From: Pseudolysinimonas_A sp039912695
Lineage (GTDB): Bacteria; Actinomycetota; Actinomycetes; Actinomycetales; Microbacteriaceae
Reading direction: 5' to 3'
Length of the DNA: 64,000 nucleotides
NCBI RefSeq assembly: GCF_039912695.1
Contig: NZ_JBDSPJ010000023.1
Location: 62,001-126,000, forward strand
The notes beneath the pieces were generated by a model. The model saw nothing but the letters and a program-made list of their open reading frames with translations. It was not told the origin of the DNA and made no database searches. Shown here piece after piece: positions 25,244-34,614 of the stretch; positions within the stretch are counted from its first letter, which is position 1; each line of letters begins with the position of its first letter. The translations under genes were made by a program, and so were the position numbers.

Positions 25244-26770
25244 TCAGTAGCCGACGAAAACGTCGGTGTGCACCCGGTGTACGCCGGACTGACGCAGTGC
25301 TCGGCGAAGGTCAGCGACCATCGTCGGCGGCCCGGAGAGGAATGCTTCGCGTTTCACCGCATCCGGAACCGCGGCCAGCAGCGACTCACCCGTCACTCGC
25401 CCCGGACCGATCCAGGTCCAGCCAGCAGGCAGCTCGGCCGGCTTCTCGGGCGACGCCAGGATGACGCGGCACCCGGCACCGGTGAGGCGGTCGACGTAGG
25501 CGAGATCATCCGTCGACGAGATCGCGTAGACGACGACGATGTCTCGCAAGCCCTTCTCGACGGCCGCCTGCTCCAGGGATCCGATGAACGGGGTGATGCC
25601 AATCCCGCCCGCGACGAGCAACAGCGGCGTCTTCGGGACGGCCGGCAGCAGGAAGTCGCCGCCGACAGCCGTCGCCGACACCTGCGATCCGGGCGCGAGG
25701 TCGAGAAGCGCGCGCTTGAAACTGCTCGACTTCTCGGGCAACCGGATGCCGAAGCGCACCTGACCGCCCGGAGCCGACGCGATGCTGAACACGCGACGCC
25801 AGCCGCGAGAGTCGCTCCCCGCGTGCGGCAGGGTCAGTTCCATGAATTGGCCGGGACGGAAAGTGACCGGCTTCTCGGGGGTGAAGTCGAACTCCCACGA
25901 CGTCGGGCTGAGCTGACGTTTGCCCGCGAAGACGAGGCGGATGCCGCGGCGCTGGCCGACCAGGAACGCGAGAACGTTGGCGACCAGGAGGGCGAACTCG
26001 GGATGATTTCCGACCACCGGAATCCAGGAGGTTCCCCACATCAGCACGCCGACAACGACCGCGTACCCGAGCTGCTGCCAGCGACGCGGGGGGAGGGTGA
26101 GTGGCTCACTGAGCATGAAACCGCCGAGAAACAGGATCGGCGACGTGACCAGCACAAACCGCACCGAGTCGAGAAGCGGAGCACCGAGGATGACGTAGTA
26201 GGCGAGTCCGGCGACCGTCGCGGCGGCGACGAACACGCCACCCATCGGCAGACGTCGAGTGCGGAACAGGATGAGGATGCCGCCGACGACAACGAATGGC
26301 AGCATCCAGTCGGTGGCGATCCACCAGGTGGTGGTGCGCCAGGCCGGGACCACCGCGCTGAGCGCCACGATGACCAACGTGCCGAAAGCCGCCGGGTTGA
26401 CGAGATGGCGCCCTCGGATGGCGAGAAGGTACTTGCTCGCGACGGCGATCGCACCGGCGACGGCCAACGCGACGAGGCGCAGCGGCTGGTCCAGGTGGGG
26501 GGGAGCGAGTAGGAAGAACAGGATTTGCGCCGTGATCAAGGTCGACAGGTTGTGCGCGCGCATTCGGAAGATGGCGGCGAAGAGCCGGTTGATGAGCGTC
26601 GTCGCGACGAACAGCACGGCAAACGACACGACCATTTCGAGTGGCCCGCCCGTACCGATCAGGCCGAGCGCCGAGAACAGGACGGCGAGAAGTTGCAGGA
26701 CAGCCAGCGTGTAGACGACCTGCCGGTACATCGTCATCTTGCCGAGCAGGGTGTCGAGCCGTGCGATCAT
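25244..26770 (-). CDS. NqrB/RnfD-like membrane protein fused to ferredoxin-NADP reductase domain
   Basis: The 508-residue protein has about eight to ten membrane helices in its first 270 residues, with KYLLAIRGRHLVNPAAFG at about 110, close to the NqrB/RnfD motif. A flavoprotein reductase domain follows: FAD-binding RPGQFMELTLP and RVFSIASAP, then NAD(P)-binding GGIGITPF and C-terminal SGPPTMV. It should accept electrons from NAD(P)H inside the cell and pass them into or across the membrane. It overlaps apbE by 4 nt and belongs with the FMN-binding lipoprotein gene, which makes an external flavin acceptor likely. Confidence 0.85.
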   Translation of the reverse strand: MIARLDTLLGKMTMYRQVVYTLAVLQLLAVLFSALGLIGTGGPLEMVVSFAVLFVATTLINRLFAAIFRMRAHNLSTLITAQILFFLLAPPHLDQPLRLVALAVAGAIAVASKYLLAIRGRHLVNPAAFGTLVIVALSAVVPAWRTTTWWIATDWMLPFVVVGGILILFRTRRLPMGGVFVAAATVAGLAYYVILGAPLLDSVRFVLVTSPILFLGGFMLSEPLTLPPRRWQQLGYAVVVGVLMWGTSWIPVVGNHPEFALLVANVLAFLVGQRRGIRLVFAGKRQLSPTSWEFDFTPEKPVTFRPGQFMELTLPHAGSDSRGWRRVFSIASAPGGQVRFGIRLPEKSSSFKRALLDLAPGSQVSATAVGGDFLLPAVPKTPLLLVAGGIGITPFIGSLEQAAVEKGLRDIVVVYAISSTDDLAYVDRLTGAGCRVILASPEKPAELPAGWTWIGPGRVTGESLLAAVPDAVKREAFLSGPPTMVADLRRALRQSGVHRVHTDVFVGY

Positions 26771-27639
26771 GCGAACATCTCCCCGGGGAAGTTGTCGGAC
26801 GCCTCGATGCGACCGTCGTGGAACATTCTGGCGAAAGCCGTGCCGTGCCGCTCAATGAGTTCGGGCGCGGGTTCGAAGAACAGTGCCGTCGCCAGACCGT
26901 CGGCCAACAGCGCGGTCGGGGCGATCACCCAGGTTGCGAGCACGGTGGCGACCGGGATGCCGGTCACCGCGTCGAGGACATGGTGGAGGCCAGGTCCCCA
27001 GGCGCGACGGGTGACCGCGCTCGCGCAGAACGCCCCGTCAGCAAGTTCGGCGATCCCAACGGCCTTAGTCGGGTCGATCGGGTTCTCGAGTGCGATCCGC
27101 ATCGGTACTCCGCGCGTGCGCAGGTCGCCACTGGCATCGACGATGTGCTCGGCCACGCCCCCCTCGAGCAACAGGTCGCTGACCAGATCGACGAGGTAGC
27201 CCTTTCCTGCCGCCCCGACATCGAGCATCACCGGCCGCACGGTGTCGAGGAAAGTGCCGTCCCACGCAACCGCGTCGTCCCAGGCGGGAACGGACGGGAT
27301 GTCGTCGGCCGGCCGGAGGCGGTACGACGCGTCGTAGCCGAGCGCTTCGAGCGTGCGACCGATGAGGGGCGAGACCCGCCCGTTGGTCGCAACGTAGAGC
27401 TCGCGGTACCAGTCAAGAAGGGGGCCCGCATCGTCGGGGAGGCGGTAGTGGCCGGGCTCGCGCGCGATTCGAGCGACGAGTGAATCGTCACGAAATCGCG
27501 ACCAATCCGCGTCGAAACGTGCGATGCGCTGTTCGACCGCCCGCCGCATCCCATCGCCGAGGGGCACGGCGGTATCGATGCGCCAGACCGTGCCAATGGC
27601 CTCGAACTGCCAGGCGATCGGGAGCGGGTCGACGATCAT
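26767..27639 (-). CDS. apbE: FAD:protein FMN transferase
   Basis: The 290-residue protein has the ApbE motifs LDVGAAGKGYLVD (about 157), DASGDLRTRG (about 185), HHVLDAVTG (about 230) and ADGLATALF (about 258). ApbE cuts FAD and attaches FMN covalently to Ser or Thr of target proteins. The target is very likely the FMN-binding lipoprotein encoded next upstream. Oddly, I see no signal peptide at MIVDPLPIAWQFEAIG, although most bacterial ApbE proteins act outside the membrane. It overlaps the reductase gene by 4 nt. Confidence 0.9.
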   Translation of the reverse strand: MIVDPLPIAWQFEAIGTVWRIDTAVPLGDGMRRAVEQRIARFDADWSRFRDDSLVARIAREPGHYRLPDDAGPLLDWYRELYVATNGRVSPLIGRTLEALGYDASYRLRPADDIPSVPAWDDAVAWDGTFLDTVRPVMLDVGAAGKGYLVDLVSDLLLEGGVAEHIVDASGDLRTRGVPMRIALENPIDPTKAVGIAELADGAFCASAVTRRAWGPGLHHVLDAVTGIPVATVLATWVIAPTALLADGLATALFFEPAPELIERHGTAFARMFHDGRIEASDNFPGEMFA

Positions 27640-27660
27640 CAGATCGACCTCGACGCGAGG

Positions 27661-28074
27661 TCAGGACTGGACGGCGTCGGCCTTGATCTCGGCGAGGGCC
27701 TTGTTAAACCCAATGCTGGTGAACGACGAGCCGCCGACCCGAGACACCTGGAGCGTGTCGATGTCTTTGCCGACGACGACCGCAGCGATCCCGCCCGCAA
27801 ACTCGCTCTGGTGTTGGATCGCCTGGGGGTCAGTTGCGTGGCCGGTGACCACGACATTCGTCACGATGTCGCCCTTGAGCGTCAATTCGACGGTGACCGA
27901 TTCGGTGCCGCTGGGCACGACATACGACCCATCGGCGGTGTAGGTGCCGTCGGTGTAGACGGCCGAGGTGTCGACGGCCGGGCCTGCGGGCGTACCGGCC
28001 GAGCATCCGGCCAACGCTCCGGCGAGGCCGAGGCCGGCGAATCCGAGAGCAGCAACGCGGGATGAAGTCGACAT
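27661..28074 (-). CDS. FMN-binding domain lipoprotein
   Basis: The 137-residue protein has a lipoprotein signal with lipobox LAGC (C24), then an FMN-binding domain like those of NqrC/RnfG. In the flavin-attachment site the family reads SGATxTS; here the aligned stretch is GGSSFTS at 114-120, which puts Ser117 (or nearby Thr119) at the acceptor position. It should carry covalently bound FMN outside the membrane after ApbE action. ATG 28074 is chosen because it begins a normal lipoprotein signal; the frame is open upstream. First gene of the three-gene operon. Confidence 0.86.
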   Translation of the reverse strand: MSTSSRVAALGFAGLGLAGALAGCSAGTPAGPAVDTSAVYTDGTYTADGSYVVPSGTESVTVELTLKGDIVTNVVVTGHATDPQAIQHQSEFAGGIAAVVVGKDIDTLQVSRVGGSSFTSIGFNKALAEIKADAVQS

Positions 28075-28267
28075 GACAACTACCCTGACATGATTCCGGC
28101 ACGGACAGTCGCAATCGGTGCTGGGAATCTTCTGACGGCGGAGGTTTCCCCGGCATCCCGAAGAAGCCGTGCGTCGCGTCGCCGCGAGTATCGTGGAATC
28201 GAGCGCGGCACTCCTCGGGCTCCCGCGGGCGGCGTACGTCCCACCCCGATCGAAGGCTTTCACCTCG
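28075..28267. other. Divergent intergenic region, flavin operon/MFS gene
   Basis: This 193-nt gap should hold both promoters. A TATCGT at about 28189 could serve the MFS gene. I see no clear operator or hairpin. The MFS reading frame is open back to 28169 but that part is not transporter-like. Confidence 0.4.
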
Positions 28268-29482
28268 ATGTCTGCGCCGTCCGGCGAGCGTTTCCCTCTC
28301 TTTCGCCTCCTGATCCTGGCGGGAGCGATTTTCGTCTCGGTCTCCAGCGAGTTTTTGCCGACCGGTCTCCTTCCCGACATTGCGGAAGGACTTCAGGTCT
28401 CCGAGTCTCGCGTGGGCCTTCTGGTCTCGCTGTTCGCGTTCACCGTGGTCATCAGCACCGGGCCGCTCACCCTGCTCACCCGCCGGTTTTCTCGCAAGTG
28501 GCTATTGGTCGTGCTCCTCGGCGTCTTCGCGATCGCGAACGTCGCCGCCGCCGTGGCGCCGACCTATGAGCTGCTTGCTGCCGCCCGCATCCTGGGTGGG
28601 CTCGCGCACGGTCTGTTCTGGGCGGTCGCAAGCCCGTACATCGCCCTGCTCGTTTCTCCGCGACAACTCGCTCGCGCCGTCTCCGTGACGACCGGTGGGG
28701 GAGCGTTCGCCTTCATCTTCGGGGTCCCGTTTACCGCCGCGATCGGCCACGCGCTCGGCTGGCGGCTGGCGTTTGCAACGATGGCGGCACTCGTCGTGCT
28801 GTTCGCCGTTCTGACGGTCATCTTCTTGCCGCCCGTCGAACACCGGGTGCCGAAGCAGTTCACCGTAACCGGCTCGATCGTCATTCCCGCGAAGGATCGA
28901 TCGGTGTTCGCGCTGACGATTGTTGCGGTCACCGTTTTGATCATCGCCACGGGACACAACCTCTTCTATACCTACATCGCTCCGTGGTCGATCGCCGTGG
29001 CGGGAGTGCCCGCCGATCTGGTCAGCTTGCTGCTGCTGTTCTACGGGATCGCCGGCGGTGTTGGTGTGGTGATCGCGGGCGTATTCGGCGACCGCTTCCC
29101 GCGCCTCGTGCTCAACCTCATGGCCGTCAGCCTCGTCGTGTGCATCGTGCTCACGGCACTCTTGGCGAGGGGTCTGGTGCCGGCGATCATCGTCATGATG
29201 CTCTGGGGTGCCGCCTTCGGCGGCCTTCCGGCGATGTTTCACACCCGCGCCCTGCACAGCGCTTCGGCCCGGATCCGCGATCTCAGCGGCGCTGTCGTCA
29301 CCACCGCGTTCAACAGCGCAATCGGCCTGGGAGCGCTGCTGGGCGGCGTCGTCCTCGACCAGTTGGGGATCGCCGTCATCCCGTGGGTCGCCGCCGCCGT
29401 GGTCGCGGCCGGCCTCGTCTGGGTGCTGAGCACCGATCGGGCGCGGATCGCCGCTCACCCCGGGGATGGTCCGCATGGCTGA
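28268..29482 (+). CDS. MFS efflux transporter, DHA1 type
   Basis: The 404-residue protein has twelve membrane helices and begins FVSVSSEFLPTGLLPDIAEG, typical of the sugar-efflux/chloramphenicol-resistance group of drug:H+ antiporters. The loop between helices 2 and 3 (LLTRRFSRKW) fits the MFS signature. It probably exports a small molecule by proton antiport; the substrate is unknown. ATG 28268 is preferred over a GTG at 28169, since it leaves a normal short cytoplasmic N terminus. It overlaps the next gene by 8 nt. Confidence 0.88.
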   Translation: MSAPSGERFPLFRLLILAGAIFVSVSSEFLPTGLLPDIAEGLQVSESRVGLLVSLFAFTVVISTGPLTLLTRRFSRKWLLVVLLGVFAIANVAAAVAPTYELLAAARILGGLAHGLFWAVASPYIALLVSPRQLARAVSVTTGGGAFAFIFGVPFTAAIGHALGWRLAFATMAALVVLFAVLTVIFLPPVEHRVPKQFTVTGSIVIPAKDRSVFALTIVAVTVLIIATGHNLFYTYIAPWSIAVAGVPADLVSLLLLFYGIAGGVGVVIAGVFGDRFPRLVLNLMAVSLVVCIVLTALLARGLVPAIIVMMLWGAAFGGLPAMFHTRALHSASARIRDLSGAVVTTAFNSAIGLGALLGGVVLDQLGIAVIPWVAAAVVAAGLVWVLSTDRARIAAHPGDGPHG

Positions 29483-30128
29483 ACCGATGACCGCGAACGG
29501 GATGCCGTGGCTGGTCGCCATCGACCTCCAGAAGATCTTCGCGCACCCCTCGAGCCCCTGGGCCGCCCCTGACTACGAGCGGGCGGCATCCGGAATTGCC
29601 CGTCTGATGCCCGCATTCCGTGGTCGCACGGTATTCACGCGCTACGTCGCTCCCGAGAACCCGCAGGGCGCCTGGGCCGACTACTTCGCGGTCTGGCCGT
29701 TTGCGCTCGTGCCCGCGACTGATGAGCTGTACGCCCTCGACGCACGCTTCGTCGGCGCCGGACCCGTCGAGACTCGGGAGACCTTCGGAAAGTGGGATGC
29801 CGCGCTCGCTGCGGCGATCGGGGGTGCATCCGAAATCGTTCTGGCCGGCGTCTCGACCGACTGCTGCGTCATCTCGACGGCGCTCGCGGCCGCCGATGCC
29901 GGCATCAGGGTGCGAGTGGTGGCCGACGCCTGTGCCGCCCCAACTGCGGCCGACCACGAGCGCGCACTCACGACGATGGCGATGTACGCTCCGCTGATCG
30001 AGCTGACCACGGTCGAGGAGATGCTCACCGCGCTAGACTCAGCGGGTCGCGACTGGCGTTCGGATGGGTCACCATCAGGAAGCGACGCAGTAGAGGATCG
30101 CGGCCGTACGCCTGGGCCGTCTCGATAG
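29475..30128 (+). CDS. Isochorismatase-family cysteine hydrolase
   Basis: The 217-residue protein has the catalytic triad of the family: Asp in VAIDLQKIF, Lys in TFGKWDAAL and Cys in GVSTDCCVISTALAA. Members hydrolyse nicotinamide, N-carbamoyl compounds or isochorismate; the reaction here is not predictable. The tail after about residue 185 is low-complexity and unlike the family. Start may be ATG 29466 or 29475. It overlaps the MFS gene, so the two could form an uptake/efflux and detoxification pair. Confidence 0.82.
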   Translation: MAEPMTANGMPWLVAIDLQKIFAHPSSPWAAPDYERAASGIARLMPAFRGRTVFTRYVAPENPQGAWADYFAVWPFALVPATDELYALDARFVGAGPVETRETFGKWDAALAAAIGGASEIVLAGVSTDCCVISTALAAADAGIRVRVVADACAAPTAADHERALTTMAMYAPLIELTTVEEMLTALDSAGRDWRSDGSPSGSDAVEDRGRTPGPSR

Positions 30129-30153
30129 CCTCCTGCGTTGAAAGGAACCTCCC

Positions 30154-31458
30154 GTGTCGTCAATCACCGCGCCCAGCTCGGCGTTCACAGCTCCACTCGC
30201 CGAAGTCGACCCCGAAGTTGCCCACGCGCTTGAGCAAGAGCTGAACCGTCAGCGCACCACCCTCGAGATGATCGCCAGCGAGAACTTCGTGCCACGTGCG
30301 GTACTCGAGGCCCAAGGTTCCGTGCTGACCAACAAGTACGCCGAGGGTTACCCGGGCAAGCGCTACTACGGCGGCTGCGAGTTTGTCGACGTCGTCGAGG
30401 TGCTCGCGATCGAGCGGGCCAAGAAGCTGTTCGGCGCCGAGTTCGCCAACGTTCAACCCCACTCGGGAGCGTCGGCCAACGCCGCGGTGCTGTCAGCCAT
30501 CGCGCAGCCCGGGGATCGCATCCTGGGTCTCGAACTGGCCCAGGGCGGTCACCTGACCCACGGCATGAAGCTCAACTTCTCGGGCAAGTTGTACGACGCG
30601 CACGCCTACGGTCTCGACCCGGAGACGATGCGCATCGATATGGATGTCGTGCGCCAGCGGGCCCTCGAGGTCAAGCCGAAGGTGCTGATCGCGGGCTGGT
30701 CGGCGTATTCGCGGCAGCTCGATTTCGTCGCATTCCGGGCGATCGCCGATGAGGTCGACGCGATCCTCTGGGTCGACATGGCGCACTTCGCCGGACTCGT
30801 CGCCGCGGGTCTGCACCCCAACCCCGTCCCGCACGCGCACATCGTCTCGTCGACGGTGCACAAGACGATCGGTGGTCCTCGCTCGGGCTTCATCCTGACC
30901 AACGATCCCGAGATCGCCAAGAAGGTGAACTCCAACGTCTTCCCGGGCCAACAGGGTGGACCCCTGATGCACGTCATCGCGGCGAAGGCGACGGCGTTCA
31001 AACTGGCGATGGAGCCGGAGTTCGCTGACCGCCAGCAGCGCACCCTTGACGGTGCGCGGGTGATCGCCGCGCGTCTCACTCAGCCCGATCTCGCGGCAGC
31101 AGGCGTTACGGTGCTGACCGGCGGCACCGACGTGCACCTCGTGCTCGTCGACCTCCGCGATTCGGTGCTGACCGGTCAGGATGCCGAAAATCTTCTGCAC
31201 GACGTCGGCATCACGGTCAACAAGAACTCGGTGCCCAACGACCCGCGTCCGCCGATGGTGACCTCCGGCATCCGCATCGGAACGCCCGCCCTGGCGACCC
31301 GTGGTCTTCAGGAGTCGGACTTCGTGCAGGTCGCCGAGATCATCGCGGCAACACTCACTCCCGACCCCGATTTGCCGGCTCTGCGCGCCCGGGTTGAGGC
31401 CCTTGCCTCGGCCTTCCCGCTCTACCCCGGCCTGACCAGCCCAGGAACGTGGAAATGA
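30154..31458 (+). CDS. glyA: Serine hydroxymethyltransferase
   Basis: The 434-residue PLP enzyme interconverts serine and THF with glycine and 5,10-methylene-THF. Conserved stretches include EMIASENFVPRAVLEAQGS, TNKYAEGYPGKRYYGG, and STVHKTIGGPRSGFI with the PLP lysine. The start is GTG 30154, with GAAAGGA at 30140-30146 well placed. A TAGACT at 30034-30039 inside the previous gene is a candidate promoter. glyA overlaps folD by 4 nt, giving a one-carbon operon that feeds purN and purH. Confidence 0.96.
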   Translation: MSSITAPSSAFTAPLAEVDPEVAHALEQELNRQRTTLEMIASENFVPRAVLEAQGSVLTNKYAEGYPGKRYYGGCEFVDVVEVLAIERAKKLFGAEFANVQPHSGASANAAVLSAIAQPGDRILGLELAQGGHLTHGMKLNFSGKLYDAHAYGLDPETMRIDMDVVRQRALEVKPKVLIAGWSAYSRQLDFVAFRAIADEVDAILWVDMAHFAGLVAAGLHPNPVPHAHIVSSTVHKTIGGPRSGFILTNDPEIAKKVNSNVFPGQQGGPLMHVIAAKATAFKLAMEPEFADRQQRTLDGARVIAARLTQPDLAAAGVTVLTGGTDVHLVLVDLRDSVLTGQDAENLLHDVGITVNKNSVPNDPRPPMVTSGIRIGTPALATRGLQESDFVQVAEIIAATLTPDPDLPALRARVEALASAFPLYPGLTSPGTWK

Positions 31459-32336
31459 GCGCCATCACGCTGGACGGCATCGCGACGGCGACGGCGATCA
31501 AGAACGAACTGCGCGGCCGTATTGAGGTGCTTGCCGCACGGGGGATCGTCCCGGGTTTGGGCACCCTCCTGGTAGGGGAGGACCCGGGTTCGATCTCGTA
31601 CGTGTCGAGCAAGCACCGCGACTGTGCCGAGGTGGGGATCGCGTCGATCCCGGTCACGCTGCAGGCAACGGCATCCGAAGCCGAAGTGCGGGGAGCCGTC
31701 GCGGGACTCAACTCCGACCCGAGCGTTACCGGCTATATCGTGCAGCTGCCCCTGCCGAAGGGGATCAACGAGAACGCGATCCTCGAACTGATCGATCCCG
31801 AAAAGGATGCCGACGGCCTCCACCCGACCAACCTCGGTCGACTGGTGCTGGGCGTCGACGGCGACCTGGACTCCCCGTTGCCCTGCACCCCGGCGGGTGT
31901 CGTTGAACTGCTGCGACGCTACGACGTGCCGATCGCGGGCAAACACGTCGTCATCATCGGCCGCGGTCTCACGGTCGGGCGGCCGCTGGGACTCGTGTTC
32001 ACCCGCAAGGGCACCGACGCGACTGTCACGCTCACCCACTCCCGCACGGTCGATCTGCCGGCCGAGGTGCGCCGTGCCGACATCGTCGTCGCCGCGATCG
32101 GGGTACCGCATTTCGTGAAGGCCGACTGGATCAAGCCCGGCGCCGCGGTTCTGGATGTCGGGGTCACCCGGGTCGGGATGACCGCGTCGGGCAAGGCGCT
32201 GCTGCACGGCGACGTCGACCCGGCAGTCGCCGAAGTTGCCGGCTGGTTGTCGCCCAACCCGGGCGGCGTCGGTCCGATGACCCGCGCCCTTCTGCTGTCG
32301 AACGTTGTCGACGCGGCGGAGCGTCAGAACCGCTAA
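31455..32336 (+). CDS. folD: Methylene-THF dehydrogenase/cyclohydrolase
   Basis: The 293-residue bifunctional enzyme converts 5,10-methylene-THF to 10-formyl-THF with NADP. Motifs: SYVSSKHRDC with the catalytic Lys, YIVQLPLPKGIN, PEKDADGLHP, and GRGLTVGRPLG for NADP binding. PGGVGPMTRALLL closes the protein. The start ATGA overlaps the glyA stop. The 3' end carries a short tandem duplication across the stop codon (32321-32351). It is convergent with galK. Confidence 0.95.
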   Translation: MSAITLDGIATATAIKNELRGRIEVLAARGIVPGLGTLLVGEDPGSISYVSSKHRDCAEVGIASIPVTLQATASEAEVRGAVAGLNSDPSVTGYIVQLPLPKGINENAILELIDPEKDADGLHPTNLGRLVLGVDGDLDSPLPCTPAGVVELLRRYDVPIAGKHVVIIGRGLTVGRPLGLVFTRKGTDATVTLTHSRTVDLPAEVRRADIVVAAIGVPHFVKADWIKPGAAVLDVGVTRVGMTASGKALLHGDVDPAVAEVAGWLSPNPGGVGPMTRALLLSNVVDAAERQNR

Positions 32337-32359
32337 GCGCCAGAACCGCTAGGCCTGCG

Positions 32360-33523
32360 CTAGGAGTCTCGCTCAGCTCCGGTTGACGGCGTCACCGTGA
32401 ACACCTCGGGGTTGGTGAAACCGTGCTCGGCGAACGCGCCGTCGAGGGCGACCTGAATGCGGGAGACCGCGTCGAGGGGCGCGAGGGCGATCGCCGATCC
32501 GCCGAAGCCGCCGCCGGTCATCCGGGCTCCGATCGCGCCGTTCTCGAGCGCGGTCTCGACGGCGAGGTCGAGTTCGGGCACCGAGACCTCGAAGTCGTCG
32601 CGCAACGAACGGTGAGACGCGTCGAGCAGGTCGCCGATCGCCAGGGGGCCGTTCTCGCGCAACGCGCGAACCGTGTCGAGCACCCGCTGGTTTTCGGTGA
32701 CCACGTGCCGCACCCGCCGGAAGGTGACGTCGTCGAGCAGCTCGCGGGCGCGATCCAGATCCTGGATGCCGATCTCCCGCAGCGAGCTCACCCCGAGGGT
32801 TGCCGCGCCGCGCTCGCAGGACGCCCGGCGCTCGCCGTAGCCTCCGGTCGAATGCGCGTGCGCGACGCGCGTATCCATCACGAGAACAGTCAACCCGGCG
32901 GCGGCGAGCCCCAGATCGACGAGTTCGACCTCGAGGCTTCGGCAGTCCAAGAACACTGCGGCATCGGGGCGACCCAGCAGGGATGCCGACTGGTCCATGA
33001 TTCCGGTGGGGGCACCCACGAACTCGTTTTCGGCGAGCTGTCCGATTCGGGCGAGAGCTGGGCGCGACATCCCAAGTCGCCACAGCTCGTCGAGAGCGAC
33101 CGCGACCGCACATTCGATCGCTGCGGATGACGAGAGCCCCGCGCCCACCGGAACCGTGGAATCGATCACCAGGTCGACACCCGGGACCGCGGCGAGGTCG
33201 GCACCCGACCGGCCCAGTCCCCAGGCGACGCCGAGGGGGTAATCCGCCCAATCCATCTGACCCCGCACGCCGTCGAGTTCGGCGAGCGGGAGTTCGACGA
33301 CCCCGGTCGAGAACGTGCTGGCTACCCGGATGACGGCATCCTCTCGGAGTCCAGCAGCGACCACAGTTCGCCGGTCGATCGCGAACGGCAGCACGAAGCC
33401 CTGGTTGTAGTCGGTGTGTTCGCCGATGAGATTGACCCGGCCCGGTGCTGACCACAGACCGTCCGGGGTGCGGCCGGTGATGGCGGTGAAGAGTTCGGTC
33501 GCGTCGTCGCGGATGTCGCTCAT
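32360..33523 (-). CDS. galK: Galactokinase
   Basis: The 387-residue GHMP kinase phosphorylates galactose at C1. The galactokinase signature GRVNLIGEHTDYNQGF is at about 28-43, the ATP-binding GHMP motif VPVGAGLSSSAA at about 125 and the C-terminal GGGFGGSAIAL near 340. Length is standard. It is the last gene of the galE-galT-galK operon and overlaps galT by 4 nt. Confidence 0.96.
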   Translation of the reverse strand: MSDIRDDATELFTAITGRTPDGLWSAPGRVNLIGEHTDYNQGFVLPFAIDRRTVVAAGLREDAVIRVASTFSTGVVELPLAELDGVRGQMDWADYPLGVAWGLGRSGADLAAVPGVDLVIDSTVPVGAGLSSSAAIECAVAVALDELWRLGMSRPALARIGQLAENEFVGAPTGIMDQSASLLGRPDAAVFLDCRSLEVELVDLGLAAAGLTVLVMDTRVAHAHSTGGYGERRASCERGAATLGVSSLREIGIQDLDRARELLDDVTFRRVRHVVTENQRVLDTVRALRENGPLAIGDLLDASHRSLRDDFEVSVPELDLAVETALENGAIGARMTGGGFGGSAIALAPLDAVSRIQVALDGAFAEHGFTNPEVFTVTPSTGAERDS

Positions 33524-34614
33524 GCTGACTCCATCGCGGTGCGGAGGTGGGCGGCCGCAGCTTCGGGACTCACGTCGGCGACCCAGGCACCCATGGCGGC
33601 TTCCGAACCCGCGAGGTACTTCAAGCGGTCGACGGCGCGGCGGGGTGAGGTCAACTGCAAGTGCAATCGCAGCGCCTCGCGTCCCACGTGCACCGGGGCC
33701 TGGTGCCAGGCGGCGATGTACGGGGTCGGAGTGTCATAGAGGGCATCGACTCCGCGCAGCAGGCGCAGATACAGACCTGCCAGCTCGGCGCGCTGGTCAT
33801 CGTCGGTCGCCGAGAAGTCGGGCACGTGTCGGTGCGGAACAAGGTGCACCTCGATGGGCCAGCGGGCGGCAAACGGCACGAATGCCGTCCAGTGGTCACC
33901 GGCCAGCACCACGCGGTCTGACCCGCGCTCAAACTCGAGGATGTCGTCGAAGAGTCGTGGCCCGAACTGTTCCGCGGCCTCCAGCATCCGGGTGGTTCTC
34001 GGGGTGACGTAGGGGTACGCGTAGATCTGGCCGTGCGGATGGTGCAGGGTCACACCGATCGCCTCGCCGCGATTCTCGAACGGGAAGACCTGCTCGATCC
34101 CCGGCAGCGCGGAGAGGGCTGCGGTGCGGTCGGCCCAGGCCTCGATCACCGTACGGGCGCGGGTTTCGGTCTGAGTTCCGAACGATCCCTCGTGCTCGGG
34201 GCTGAAGCTGACGACCTCGCACCGACCGACCGAGGTGCGCTCGCGGCCGAGTCCGAGTTCGGCGAGGTCATCGAGTCCGTGCGGCGCGCCGGGGGCGTCG
34301 CCCAGGGCCGGCCCAAACGACGGCGAGCGGTTCTCGAACACCGCGACGTCGTAGACATCCGGAAGTTCCGAGGGGTTGTCGGCAGTCTGGGGGGCGAGTG
34401 GATCGCGATCCGCGGGCGGCAGGAAGACCCGATTTTGACGGGCGGCAGCAATCGAGACCCAGTCGCCGGTCAGCACGTCCTGGCGCATCTTCGAGGTCTC
34501 GGGGCGAGGGTCGAGGGTTCGGGTGTCGATGCGACGCTCGGGTCCGAGCACGGTGTCGACGTCGTCGAAGTAAAACAGTTCCCGACCGTCGGCCAGGTGG
34601 GCGGAGTGTTTCAC
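33520..34614 (-). CDS. galT: Galactose-1-phosphate uridylyltransferase
   Basis: The 364-residue enzyme exchanges galactose-1-phosphate with UDP-glucose in the Leloir pathway. The active-site HPHGQ (THLHHPHGQ-like, with the nucleophilic His) lies at about residue 190, and an N-terminal RQDVLTGDWVSIAAARQNR is conserved. I chose GTG 34614 (VKHSAHLADGREL) because it gives a GTGA overlap with the galE stop; the frame is open 11 codons further but that part is basic and overlaps galE. Confidence 0.94.
   Translation of the reverse strand: MKHSAHLADGRELFYFDDVDTVLGPERRIDTRTLDPRPETSKMRQDVLTGDWVSIAAARQNRVFLPPADRDPLAPQTADNPSELPDVYDVAVFENRSPSFGPALGDAPGAPHGLDDLAELGLGRERTSVGRCEVVSFSPEHEGSFGTQTETRARTVIEAWADRTAALSALPGIEQVFPFENRGEAIGVTLHHPHGQIYAYPYVTPRTTRMLEAAEQFGPRLFDDILEFERGSDRVVLAGDHWTAFVPFAARWPIEVHLVPHRHVPDFSATDDDQRAELAGLYLRLLRGVDALYDTPTPYIAAWHQAPVHVGREALRLHLQLTSPRRAVDRLKYLAGSEAAMGAWVADVSPEAAAAHLRTAMESA

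Noticed and set aside
24926..26512. 528-codon open frame on the plus strand
   Set aside because: It is the mirror of the NqrB/RnfD-like reductase gene; its product is charge-rich without domain features, as is usual for antisense frames in high-GC DNA.
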